Source: Rudanella lutea DSM 19387 (GTDB lineage Bacteria > Bacteroidota > Bacteroidia > Cytophagales > Spirosomataceae). Taken from it: a stretch of 64,000 nt of DNA. How positions within the stretch are numbered: position 1 is the stretch's first letter; each line of letters opens with the position of its first letter. The position numbers and the translations under genes are program-made. The notes below the pieces were generated by a model. The model saw only the letters and a list, made by a program, of their open reading frames with translations, did no database searches and was not told the DNA's origin. Of the stretch, positions 25,979 through 34,762 are shown piece after piece. The stretch covers positions 4,607,694-4,671,693 of the forward strand of contig NZ_KB913013.1 in assembly GCF_000383955.1 (NCBI RefSeq), written 5' to 3'.

Positions 25979-26013
25979 CAAACCTGCAAGGTCTCAAAGA
26001 CCTTACAGGTTTT
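25979..26013. repeat. REP-like palindrome, copy 1 (33 bp core 25980-26012)
   Basis: Arms AAACCTGCAAGGTCT and AGACCTTACAGGTTT flank a 3-nt centre. The 33-bp core is the exact reverse complement of the copy at 61043-61075 and matches the copy at 62043-62075 with three differences. It lies 57 bases downstream of the TonB receptor stop. Confidence 0.85.
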
Positions 26014-26069
26014 GAAAAAGTATGCTTCGTTCACTTACTGCCAACGAGTTTTACCGTTCTCCCGGCCGC

Positions 26070-28367
26070 TTAAAAAAACAGCGTCAGGCTCAGCCGGGCG
26101 AAAAAGGGCGTGCCGGGCGTGAAATGAATTTCGTTGACGGGAGTGGCTTCGTTTTGCAGGCGGCTTTCGGTGGCAAACTGCGTTTCTTTCCAGCGGGTGT
26201 TCAGCAGGTTTTGCACCGAAAGACCGAGGCTGTAGGTCTTTCGGGTGTAGTTGGCCTGTAGGTCGGTTACGAAATAGCCTTTGGCCACAATCGAGTAATC
26301 TTCGTTGGCCGGGCGGTCGGCCATGTACCGGTACCGCAGCGAGCCGCTAAAGCCCGATTCTGTTTGCAACGACAACCCCCCAATCGACGTGAACACCGGG
26401 GCCAACGGCAGGTAATTCTGCCCCGACTCAACGCCCACGGCCCGGGGCCGGGCGGTGTTCAGGTCGAAGTCGGCGTAGAAGTTGGCTCCGTTGGTGCGGT
26501 TGGTAATCTGATACCGCACCGATACATCGACCCCCTGCCGACGCGACCGCCCACCGGGTTCCACTACACCCTCGTCGCCCACGTACACAAACTCCTGATC
26601 GAGCCACAGATACCACGCGGCCGCATTGACCAACAGCCGGGGAACGGGCTTGAAAATAACGCCCGCATCGGCGCCGTAAGCTCCGGGCAGAATTTCGCGG
26701 CCACCCTGCGGCACCACCACACGGGTATCGTTGGAGTGAAAACCCTTGCCTGTGTTGATGTACAGTTGCAGGCGTGGGTTAGCGGTGTAGTACAGGTTTA
26801 GCTTGGGCGACACAATGGCCTGCCGGGCGCGCCCCACAGTAGCGGGTTGGGGGATGCGGTCGGTGTAAATGTTGCGGAAATAATCGACCCGCAGGCCCGC
26901 GTTGAGCGTCAACCGGTCCGAAAACTGAATCTGCTCATCGGCGTACAGGGCCGCATTCAGCTCGTCGATGTCGCCGTATTGAACCCGTTGGAGGGTCTCG
27001 GTCCGGTTGCGGGTGTACGACAGCTCGGTGGGTACGCGCCCGCCCGTGAGGTCGTGCCGGTACTGCGCACCCACGGTGGTAGTCAGGCGGGTTTTGCCGA
27101 GGTACGTTTCGTGAGTGTAGCTGCCTGTGTAGCCAAACAGGTTCCGGCGTTCGCGCTGCCGGATCTGATCGCCATTGACCGAGTCGCGGGCAAAAAACGT
27201 GAAGTTGGAGTACAGCTCAAACCCGTAATTGCTGTAGAAAAACGAGTTTTTGACTACGTTGTTGCCGGGCGTAACGGTCAGAAACTGCGCGTTGAGGTTG
27301 GTTCGGCTTGTTTCGCCCCCCTCGGTGGGGTCGATGGCCCCGAAGAAGCCAATCTGCCCCGAAGCCACGGCCCGGTCGGGTATCTGCCCCGAATGATTCC
27401 AGCGGCTCCAGAACGTCGAGCCGGTCAGCGTGAGGGTGGTGCCGGCCCCGATATGCCCGTGGTATTTGCCCATCAGGTTAATCCGGTTGAACCGCTGCGG
27501 GGTATCGAAGTAAGCGTTTGAAAAGGAATACTCGGAGGCCAGATACGCCGATTGAGGACGGCTGTTGTTGGTGCCCGACCGCCGGGCTTTACCGAGCAGA
27601 TCGACCCCGGCCACCGCCCGAAATGTATCGAACTGACCGCCTTCGAGCTTCACAAACGAGCGGTCGAGGGTGGTGCGGGTGCGGAAGTCGGCCCAGCCCG
27701 CCGTTACAAAATTGCCTTTGTCGGCCCGGTACGGCCCTTTCTTAAAATCGACGCCCTCAATCAGTTCGGGAATCACAAAATGCAGGTCGGCATAGCCCTG
27801 TCCGTGTGCGTGCGACACCATGTTGACAGGCATGCCATCGACGGTGAGACCAATGTCGGTGCCGTGGTCCAGATCGAATCCGCGCAGAAACAGTTGTTCG
27901 GCCTTGCCGCCCCCGGCGTGTTGGCCAATAAACAGCCCCGGCACCAGCCGCAGTACTTCCTGCGAGTTGGTAATGGGCCGGAGCTTAATGTCGAGGTTGC
28001 TGATGAGTTGCTGATCGTGGGGCCGTCCCGACGAAATGACCACTTCGCTCAGGGCTACCGGAGCCACGTTCATACCCGTGCGCAGGGTAGTGGTTTGGTC
28101 GTTTTGCACCGTCACGTCGACTACCTGGGTTGCAAACCCCACGTGCGACAGTTCGAGTTTGTACGCCGACGCGACCAGGTTATCGAATCGGTACTGACCC
28201 GCTTCGTTGGTGATGGTGGCCCGGTTGAGGCCCGTCAGCCGAACGGTGACGCCTTGCAGCGGGCGGTTATTGGTTTGATCGAAGACCGTACCGGTCAGGT
28301 TGCCCAAATGCGCATAGGCCGACAGGCTGATGCACAGGCAGCAGAGGATAGATAGAATGGATTTCAT
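26070..28367 (-). CDS. TonB-dependent outer-membrane receptor
   Basis: A 765-aa protein. The signal peptide (about 1-19) is followed by a carboxypeptidase-like regulatory domain (LTGTVFDQTNNRPLQGVTVRL), the usual Bacteroidota N-terminal extension. A plug domain comes next (SEVVISSGRP as TonB-box-like region, LDIKLRPITNSQEVLRLVPGLFI, then QLFLRGFDLDHG) and then a 22-strand barrel ending ARLSLTLFF with a terminal Phe. The plug contains VNMVSHAHGQGYADLHFV, unusually His-rich. The start is MKSILSIL at 28367; the frame continues upstream into the neighbouring gene. No SusD partner exists, so a small ligand such as a metal chelate is more likely than a glycan. It is last in a minus-strand series. 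Confidence 0.93.
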   Translation of the reverse strand: MKSILSILCCLCISLSAYAHLGNLTGTVFDQTNNRPLQGVTVRLTGLNRATITNEAGQYRFDNLVASAYKLELSHVGFATQVVDVTVQNDQTTTLRTGMNVAPVALSEVVISSGRPHDQQLISNLDIKLRPITNSQEVLRLVPGLFIGQHAGGGKAEQLFLRGFDLDHGTDIGLTVDGMPVNMVSHAHGQGYADLHFVIPELIEGVDFKKGPYRADKGNFVTAGWADFRTRTTLDRSFVKLEGGQFDTFRAVAGVDLLGKARRSGTNNSRPQSAYLASEYSFSNAYFDTPQRFNRINLMGKYHGHIGAGTTLTLTGSTFWSRWNHSGQIPDRAVASGQIGFFGAIDPTEGGETSRTNLNAQFLTVTPGNNVVKNSFFYSNYGFELYSNFTFFARDSVNGDQIRQRERRNLFGYTGSYTHETYLGKTRLTTTVGAQYRHDLTGGRVPTELSYTRNRTETLQRVQYGDIDELNAALYADEQIQFSDRLTLNAGLRVDYFRNIYTDRIPQPATVGRARQAIVSPKLNLYYTANPRLQLYINTGKGFHSNDTRVVVPQGGREILPGAYGADAGVIFKPVPRLLVNAAAWYLWLDQEFVYVGDEGVVEPGGRSRRQGVDVSVRYQITNRTNGANFYADFDLNTARPRAVGVESGQNYLPLAPVFTSIGGLSLQTESGFSGSLRYRYMADRPANEDYSIVAKGYFVTDLQANYTRKTYSLGLSVQNLLNTRWKETQFATESRLQNEATPVNEIHFTPGTPFFARLSLTLFF

Positions 28368-28417
28368 ACAAAGCAAGGAAAGGTGCAACCGAGTGGTGCA
28401 CGCGATGGGATAGATAC

Positions 28418-28840
28418 TCAGGAAAGAGTAGTTCCTTGCCAGGGGGGAGAGAAGATAGCGTTGCAGACGCCCTCCGAACGTTTCAACCGGTACGTATTCA
28501 CCACGATTCTCTCCCAATACGTGGAGACGGGTAGCGGTCCAATGAGCTCGTTGGGTAAACAGTGTACATCCATCATCTTGAGCAGTGATAGCTGATGCTC
28601 CGACGCCTTGCGGGTTTCTTCTGCCTGATTGGCCGCCAGCTCGGCGTTGATTTCCTCCAGAAACGGAGCAATATCCAGATGATGGCAGTGCGGGCAATGG
28701 AGCTTGTGCTCCTCAAATTGATCGATCACGTAACGGGGCTCACCGGGCGCGTTCATATACCCTCCGCCCACTACCAGCAGGTAGTTGAGGAAGAGCATAA
28801 AAGCGACCCAGGGTCTCGTTATCATGATTCGTTTACGCAT
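28418..28840 (-). CDS. Small exported protein with HCPHCHH motif
   Basis: A 140-aa protein of no recognised family. One hydrophobic segment (about 10-27) could be a signal anchor. A cluster H48-C49-P50-H51-C52-H53-H54 looks able to bind a transition metal, followed by a helical Glu-rich region and MMDVHCLPNE. It lies 50 bases upstream of the TonB receptor gene on the same strand. The combination suggests metal or metal-chelate handling, but this is inference; the CxxC could also be a redox site. ATG 28825 is an alternative start. Confidence 0.65.
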   Translation of the reverse strand: MRKRIMITRPWVAFMLFLNYLLVVGGGYMNAPGEPRYVIDQFEEHKLHCPHCHHLDIAPFLEEINAELAANQAEETRKASEHQLSLLKMMDVHCLPNELIGPLPVSTYWERIVVNTYRLKRSEGVCNAIFSPPWQGTTLS

Positions 28841-28948
28841 TGACGGGCTTACGTTTTTGGTTTCTGGTTTTTAGTTTAGCGTTTTTGGTTGGCTGACGAA
28901 CCGGTTTGGGTTAGTTACGAGTAGTCAAAATTAGCCGTTAGAGCCTCC

Positions 28949-30241
28949 TTAGAGTACTGGGTTGGTCTTTTTGGCGGCTGCGATCAGCTTGTTGCCTTCG
29001 CCGGCATTGCCCAGCGCCAGTTGGATTTCGCCCGCGCGCTTCAGCAGTTCGGGGTCTTTGCTGCCCGTACGCAACGCGATTTTCATGTGCTCCTGCGCCT
29101 TTTTGGGGTCGTTCTTGAGAAAATAGATGTCGGCCAGGGCGTGGTTCACGTCGATGTTCTGGGGCCGCTTGCTCAGCTCTTTCTGTCCGTACGACAGGGC
29201 TTCGTCGAGGTTGCCGGCTTTGGTGTGCAGCTTGCAAAGTTCCAGATCAACGGTATGACCCGACTGGGCGTCTTCCTCCAGCATCTTGGCTACCTCAGCG
29301 TACTTGGCGGCTGCTTTGGCCTTGTCGCCCTGCAAGGCGTAGATGTCGGCCATTTCTTCGTGGAATGAAAACTCCGGCATGATCGCGGCTGCTTTTTCGA
29401 GCGTAACCAGGGCTTTATCGTATTCTTTCCGGGCTTTCTGGATGCGTGCCTGACCGCCTAACGCGAAGGCGTAGCTGGGGCGCAACACCAGAATTTCGGC
29501 GTACTGCTGCTCGGCTTTAGCCAGTTGGCCGGTGGTTTCGTACAGATGCCCGAGGGTATTTTTGCTCCAGCAGTGCGGTTCTGAACCGGGCAGGCCCGCC
29601 TGAACCGCCAGTTTCATGGCTTCGATAGAGCCCGGATAGTCGCCGTATAGTTCACGAAGGTACGAGGCCCGTGAGTACGACTCCAGCGAGGGCTTCAGCA
29701 CCTGCATCTGATCCGACATCTTCACGGCTTCTTCGTAGTTACCCAGTTCCACATTCGCATCCACCAGAATGCCGTACACGTAGGCATTGTTGGGATTGAT
29801 TTGCCGGGCTTTTTCGGCCACCTCCTTGGCTACCGTAAACTGATGCTGCGACATTTTAACCGAAGCCTGAAACACCAGAGCCTCAAAGTTTTTAGGGTCG
29901 ATGGTCAGCACCCCGTCGAGGATTTTCAGGATGGCTGGGTAGTAGTACGGGTGCTCGCCGGTAATGCGGGCCTCCGACAGGTAAATGACCACGAGCTTGA
30001 GCCGGGGCTTTACATCGTTGGGGTTTTTGGCGATTTCGAGCTTCAGGTCTTCAACCTTCTGCTGCGTTTTGGGCCACTCGGCGGCTTTGGCTAATTCGCC
30101 CTCACGCTGATACAGCGACGGTAGTTCTGACGATCCGGCCGACGAGGTCGTCTGCTCCGATTGTTTGGTGCAGCCAGTCAGCAGAAACAGGCCGACCAGC
30201 AATGTAGCTATGGATTTGCGGGGTAATACGTTACGTATCAT
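28949..30241 (-). CDS. TPR-repeat lipoprotein
   Basis: A 430-aa lipoprotein with lipobox LFLLTGC (C24). After a Ser/Thr-rich spacer, about eight or nine tetratricopeptide-like helical pairs occupy residues 60-425, e.g. LYETTGQLAKAEQQYAEIL and RIQKARKEYDKALVTLEKAA. TPR solenoids mediate protein contacts; attached to the envelope, this could scaffold the neighbouring DUF4331 proteins or the TonB receptor. It is placed between them in one minus-strand series with gaps of about 100 bases on both sides. Confidence 0.85.
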   Translation of the reverse strand: MIRNVLPRKSIATLLVGLFLLTGCTKQSEQTTSSAGSSELPSLYQREGELAKAAEWPKTQQKVEDLKLEIAKNPNDVKPRLKLVVIYLSEARITGEHPYYYPAILKILDGVLTIDPKNFEALVFQASVKMSQHQFTVAKEVAEKARQINPNNAYVYGILVDANVELGNYEEAVKMSDQMQVLKPSLESYSRASYLRELYGDYPGSIEAMKLAVQAGLPGSEPHCWSKNTLGHLYETTGQLAKAEQQYAEILVLRPSYAFALGGQARIQKARKEYDKALVTLEKAAAIMPEFSFHEEMADIYALQGDKAKAAAKYAEVAKMLEEDAQSGHTVDLELCKLHTKAGNLDEALSYGQKELSKRPQNIDVNHALADIYFLKNDPKKAQEHMKIALRTGSKDPELLKRAGEIQLALGNAGEGNKLIAAAKKTNPVL

Positions 30242-30334
30242 ACTGAAACAGAGTTTTACTATGGATGATAATCTGCCGGTCGCCCGAAGGCGACCGGCAG
30301 TACGTTTGGTGAGTGGATACAGTCTAGATGGCAG

Positions 30335-32635
30335 TTATTGCCGAACGACGCGAATCGTTTGGGTACTGGTTGGGGTAGCGGCCCGGATGAGGTACACACC
30401 CGGCTGGCTGCCGATTTGTACCGTCCGGTGTTCTACCGCGCCCGCCATACCCACCACTTGCTGGTGAGTCATCTGACCGCGGCTGTTCACCACCTGCAAG
30501 CGCAGTTGCTCGCCCGATGCGCCCTGTACCTCAATCATCACCTCGTCGGTTGTAACGGGGTTACCCATAACCCGCATGGTGAGCGATGCGTCGCCCTCGT
30601 TGGCCAGACGGCCCCGCGCACCGGCGCAGAAAGCCCGGAAGTCGAACGTAGAAGCTACCTCCGACATGGGGTCGCCTACGTACCGAACCATGATCCAGAT
30701 GTTGCGGGTGTTGGGGTCGAGACGTACGCCCGGCTCCAGTACACGCGTGGTGGTGGGGCCGTAGCCACCGTTTACGGCACCCACCGTGCGGAACTCAACC
30801 GCGCGGTTGGGGTCGCCACCAGTGCGGCCGAGTGTTACCTCGCCCGTAGCACAGTTATACGCCAGCACCGTTGCGGCCAGTGGCTGCGAAGCCGCCGGTA
30901 CAAACGAGTTCGGGCCTACGTACTGATTGCCGAGGAATCCGCGCCAGGGGTCCTGTACGAATGGGAACGCTGCTTTGAACGTGGTGTCGTTTTTGGTAAC
31001 ACCCGCGTTGAAGCCCAGTACACCACCCAGTTGAGCTGTTACGGGGCTTGGGCTCACACCCGGCGTAAAGTCGTCGTACCACAAACCGATAGCGGCCAGT
31101 ACTACACCACCTACGGCTTGCAGCGAGATAGTAGTTACGTCGTCTTCCAGCCGGCGTCCGTTGGGGAAACCGTCCATGTTCGGAATAAACTGGAGATTCG
31201 GGTTGGCGTACGTCGGGTTTGTCAGACCGAGCACGGCTGCCTGCACCAGACCCAACGAGCTAAAGTTAGGATCGTTGCGTGGGGTAGCGGGTACGGCCAT
31301 GTTGAGCCGGAGCATATCGCCCAGCGTTGGCAGAAAGTTGTGGATGAACGGCTTACCACTGGCGAGTGGGTTGCCGTTTTTGCCGGTTGCGAGCTGGTAG
31401 GGACGCAGGTTAGGTACACCCGTGTAGAAGATGGGCAGCAGGTCGACCGCGCGGGGGCTGGCCGCATCGGGCAGCAGTACCGGACCGAAGGCGTTCTCGG
31501 CCAAAGCTGTACCAGCTACCGCCGTGCTGTTGCGCAGACCCGACAGACCGGGTTGGCCATTGCGGAAGTCAAAAGCCCCCAATGACTTCGACTGAATCCG
31601 CAACGGAGCCAGGCCCGGCACGGCTGCCCCAAACTTCGAGTCGTCCATGTAGAGGGCCAGCTCGGGGTTGGTAAAGTACTTGGCAAACTGGAGGTCATTG
31701 CCGTTGTAAGGCGTCAGAGCATTCCAGCGGTCTTTCATGCCTACCGGAATCACGGCTTCGTTGGTCAGTGGCATACCCAGGCGTGATACCTGAACCCAGC
31801 CACCGTCAGAACCTACGTCACCACCCCGATACAGGGTTGTAATCATCCGGCGGCTCGACGAAGCCCACACACCGATCACATAATCGGGGTCGAGGATGTT
31901 GCTCGCCTGTGCTACCGACTTGCGGTCTTTTTGCAGCGTGGCTACCTGTACCTCAATCGCAATGGTGTGGCAGTTGTAGCGCGAAACTGCGTCGCGGCCC
32001 TGCTTCCGGAAACCGCCCACGTCAAACGCACCGCCCAGGTCTACAAAGAACGGATCATCGACCGGACCGCAGAATACACGCTCGCCGGTTGAGGCTGTCA
32101 TGATCGACTGGTTAGCAAGGGCATTGTAGCTATTTGCTCCCAGACCTACCGATGGGTTTTCGATAGACCGCGGGCCAATGTTGGCAGGCGGCACCGTTCC
32201 ACCGGCTACAATCACCTGAAACGTACGGCCACCGTCCATGCTGCGCTCGCAGGTGTAGGTTACCTTCTGGTTTTGCTTACCCAACCGGATGTTGAAAAAC
32301 GTGGTGGGATCTTCGTTGACCTTCGTGAAGGTGAAGCGGTACGTAATGTCGTCGCCGGGTGTGCTGGCGTTGTTTTTTACGTGAATCTCGTACCGGATAT
32401 TCTCGCCAAATGTGTACCAGTTTGGCCCGCCATTGGGGTCTTCAAACGGGATGTAGTTGGCAATAAGCACAATGCGCTCCGCATTGGTTGGGCTTTTGAA
32501 CGCGTAAACGTCGGTATTATCAGCCAGCGGGTCATTCGAAATAAGAGGGGCTTCGCGGTGACTCGACGCGAAGGCCTGGCTAAGTGGCAAGTAAGCAAGT
32601 ACGGCCACCAGCAAGAGAAATAATCTGTTTTTCAT
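30335..32635 (-). CDS. DUF4331 protein with T9SS type A sorting domain
   Basis: A 766-aa exported protein. The signal peptide ends about AFA; the mature protein starts SSHREAPLISNDPLADNTDVYAF, the DUF4331 hallmark (described here by its positions 23-45 and key residues HREAP and DNTDVY). The DUF4331 core occupies about 23-590. A further strand-rich region contains AYNCATGEVTLGRTGG. The C-terminal ~80 residues (MRVMGNPVTTDEVMIEVQG ... QPGVYLIRAATPTSTQTIRVVRQ in parts) are a Por secretion tail, so it is expected to be exported by T9SS and attached to or released from the cell surface. The start at 32635 gives the best signal peptide. It is a tandem paralogue of the next gene. Confidence 0.9.
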   Translation of the reverse strand: MKNRLFLLLVAVLAYLPLSQAFASSHREAPLISNDPLADNTDVYAFKSPTNAERIVLIANYIPFEDPNGGPNWYTFGENIRYEIHVKNNASTPGDDITYRFTFTKVNEDPTTFFNIRLGKQNQKVTYTCERSMDGGRTFQVIVAGGTVPPANIGPRSIENPSVGLGANSYNALANQSIMTASTGERVFCGPVDDPFFVDLGGAFDVGGFRKQGRDAVSRYNCHTIAIEVQVATLQKDRKSVAQASNILDPDYVIGVWASSSRRMITTLYRGGDVGSDGGWVQVSRLGMPLTNEAVIPVGMKDRWNALTPYNGNDLQFAKYFTNPELALYMDDSKFGAAVPGLAPLRIQSKSLGAFDFRNGQPGLSGLRNSTAVAGTALAENAFGPVLLPDAASPRAVDLLPIFYTGVPNLRPYQLATGKNGNPLASGKPFIHNFLPTLGDMLRLNMAVPATPRNDPNFSSLGLVQAAVLGLTNPTYANPNLQFIPNMDGFPNGRRLEDDVTTISLQAVGGVVLAAIGLWYDDFTPGVSPSPVTAQLGGVLGFNAGVTKNDTTFKAAFPFVQDPWRGFLGNQYVGPNSFVPAASQPLAATVLAYNCATGEVTLGRTGGDPNRAVEFRTVGAVNGGYGPTTTRVLEPGVRLDPNTRNIWIMVRYVGDPMSEVASTFDFRAFCAGARGRLANEGDASLTMRVMGNPVTTDEVMIEVQGASGEQLRLQVVNSRGQMTHQQVVGMAGAVEHRTVQIGSQPGVYLIRAATPTSTQTIRVVRQ

Positions 32636-32663
32636 GTGTGTACAGATGAATAGTGATCGTGCC

Positions 32664-34424
32664 TTACTGGCGTGCCTGAACTTTATAGTCGAAACCTCTC
32701 CAGGGCGTCTGCACGTAGGGGAACGTAGCCCGCAGGGTGGTGTCGTTTTTGGTGACACCCGCGTTGAAGGTCAGTACGTTGACCAGATTCTGCGTTACAG
32801 GGCTTGGGCTGGTGCCGGGTGTGAAGTCGTCGTACCACAAACCAACGGCGGCCAGTACCACCCCACCTACCGCTTGCAGCGAGATGGTCGTTACGTCGTC
32901 TTCCAGCCGGCGTCCGTTGGGGAAACCGTCCATGTTCGGAATAAACTGGAGATTCGGGTTGGTGTACATCGGATCGGTCAGACCCAGTACGGCTGCCTGC
33001 ACCAGACCCAACGAGCTGAACTTAGGATCGTTGCGTGGGGTAGCGGGTACGGCCATGTTGAGCCGGAGCATGTCGCCCAGCGTGGGCAGGAAGTTGTGGA
33101 TGAACGGCTTACCACTGGCGAGTGGGTTGCCGTTTTTACCGGTTGCGAGCTGGTAGGGACGCAGGTTAGGTACACCCGTGTAGAAGATGGGCAGCAGGTC
33201 GACCGCGCGGGGGCTGGCCGCATCGGGCAGCAGCAGACCACCAAATGCCGACTCGGCCAAAGCCGTGCCGTTGAGGGCGGCATTGCCTTTCAGACCGAAC
33301 AGACCCGGCCGATCATTGCGGAAATCGAATGAGCCAAGTGACTTCGACTGAATCCGCAGACCCCGGAGCGATGGTACTGCACCACCAAACTTCGCGTCGT
33401 CCATGTAGAGAGCCAGTTCGGGGTTGGTGAAATACTTGGCAAACTGGAGGTCGTTGCCATTGTAAGGCGTCAGGGCATTCCAGCGGTCTTTCATGCCTAC
33501 CGGAATCACAGCTTCGTTGGTCAGCGGCATGCCCAGACGTGATACCTGAATCCAGTCGCCATCAACGCCTACATCGCCCCCTTCAAACAGGGTGCGGATC
33601 ATCCGGCGGCTCGACGAAGCCCACACACCGATCACAAAATCGGGGTCGAGGATGTTGCTGGCCTGATTGACCGACTTGCCGTCTTTCTGCAACATATTGA
33701 CCGGAATTTTGAGGGCAATGGTGTGGCAGTTGTAGCGAGCTACGGCGTCTTTGGGCTTGTTGACCCCGTTACCATCCGGCCGGAAGTTACCCAGGTCGAA
33801 TGCGCCTGCCAGGTCTACGAAGAACGGGTCATCGGCGGGGCCGCAGAATACCTGCTCACCCGTGGTAGCCCGCAGAATAGCCTCCTGGCGCAGGGTCTCG
33901 TACGGTTTGCCCAGACCTACGGTGCCATTCTCGATAGAGCGGGGCCCGATGTTGTAAGCCGGCACAATGCCGTTCATCACGATAGTCTGGAACGTACGGC
34001 CACCGTCGGTGCTTTTCTCGCAACGATAGGTCGTTTTGAGGTTCTGCTTACCCAACCGGATGTTGAAAAACGTGGTGGGGTCTTCGTTGACCTTCGTGAA
34101 GGTGAAACGGTACGTAATGTCGTCGCCCGGTGTGTTGGGGTTGTTTTTTACGTGAATCTCGTACCGGATGTTCTCACCGAAGTTGTAATAGTTTGGGCCA
34201 CCTTCGGGCGACTCAAACGGGATGTAATTGGCAATAATTGTGATCGTATTCGGATCATCGGGACTTTTAAACGCGTACACGTCGGTGTTGTCGGCCAACG
34301 GGTCGTTTGAGATGAGGGGAGCTTCGCGGTGGCTGGAGGCATAGCCGCTAACGCCCATCAGTAGTAAGGCACAACTGAGAATAAATCTTCTCAACTGTCC
34401 CAGTCGCGTGGGAGAGATACGCAT
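32664..34424 (-). CDS. DUF4331 protein, second tandem copy, without sorting tail
   Basis: A 586-aa exported paralogue that lies upstream of the previous gene in the same direction (28-base gap, so surely one transcript). The signal peptide FILSCALLLMGVSGYA is followed by SSHREAPLISNDPLAD. The core aligns residue for residue for long stretches with its neighbour, but the protein stops at WRGFDYKVQARQ, just where the neighbour continues into the extra region and T9SS tail. It is therefore probably periplasmic or partner-bound, not T9SS cargo. DUF4331 has no established function. The start was set at MRISPTRLG (34424). Confidence 0.88.
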   Translation of the reverse strand: MRISPTRLGQLRRFILSCALLLMGVSGYASSHREAPLISNDPLADNTDVYAFKSPDDPNTITIIANYIPFESPEGGPNYYNFGENIRYEIHVKNNPNTPGDDITYRFTFTKVNEDPTTFFNIRLGKQNLKTTYRCEKSTDGGRTFQTIVMNGIVPAYNIGPRSIENGTVGLGKPYETLRQEAILRATTGEQVFCGPADDPFFVDLAGAFDLGNFRPDGNGVNKPKDAVARYNCHTIALKIPVNMLQKDGKSVNQASNILDPDFVIGVWASSSRRMIRTLFEGGDVGVDGDWIQVSRLGMPLTNEAVIPVGMKDRWNALTPYNGNDLQFAKYFTNPELALYMDDAKFGGAVPSLRGLRIQSKSLGSFDFRNDRPGLFGLKGNAALNGTALAESAFGGLLLPDAASPRAVDLLPIFYTGVPNLRPYQLATGKNGNPLASGKPFIHNFLPTLGDMLRLNMAVPATPRNDPKFSSLGLVQAAVLGLTDPMYTNPNLQFIPNMDGFPNGRRLEDDVTTISLQAVGGVVLAAVGLWYDDFTPGTSPSPVTQNLVNVLTFNAGVTKNDTTLRATFPYVQTPWRGFDYKVQARQ

Positions 34425-34584
34425 ACTGTTTAGGTGTTTACGTGTTGAACATGACTGGTGGTTCTGGGTCAGAACCGCCATACATACTCCCAAACCGGGT
34501 ATCTCAGATGTTGCCCACTCAATAAAAATTTAATTTTTACCTAATATTTTGTAATAAATCACGAAAAAGTATCGGGGGGTATAT

Positions 34585-34762
34585 TTAAAGAGCGAAAGAG
34601 AGAAAGAGTGAAAGGGCGAAAGAGTGGGGGCATCTCCTCAGGGGGCAGCAGCTTGGTTACCTATTTCGCTCTTTGCCGTCCACGGCCCGCACTCATTCAC
34701 TCATTCGCTCTTTCACTCTTTCTCTCATTCACTCTTTCTCTCATTCGCTCTTTCACTCTTTA
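34585..34762 (-). repeat. Word-repeat intercistronic hairpin B
   Basis: Arms at 34585-34626 and 34690-34762. The right arm, read on the minus strand, reiterates GAGTGAAAGAGCGAATGA-like 8-base units (GAGYGAAW) about nine times; the left arm is the complement (CACTCTTTCGCCCTTTC). The first units overlap the stop codon of the gene ending at 34753 (GATAAAGAGTGAAAG). It separates that gene from the DUF4331 gene about 160 bases downstream. It shares its word with element C at 37615. The rest of the 328-base gap (34425-34584) shows no gene. Confidence 0.75.

Noticed and set aside
30338-31585. Long open frame of 415 codons on the plus strand
   Set aside because: It is antisense to the well-supported DUF4331 gene, has no start context or recognisable domain, and reflects GC-rich codon bias in the opposite strand.
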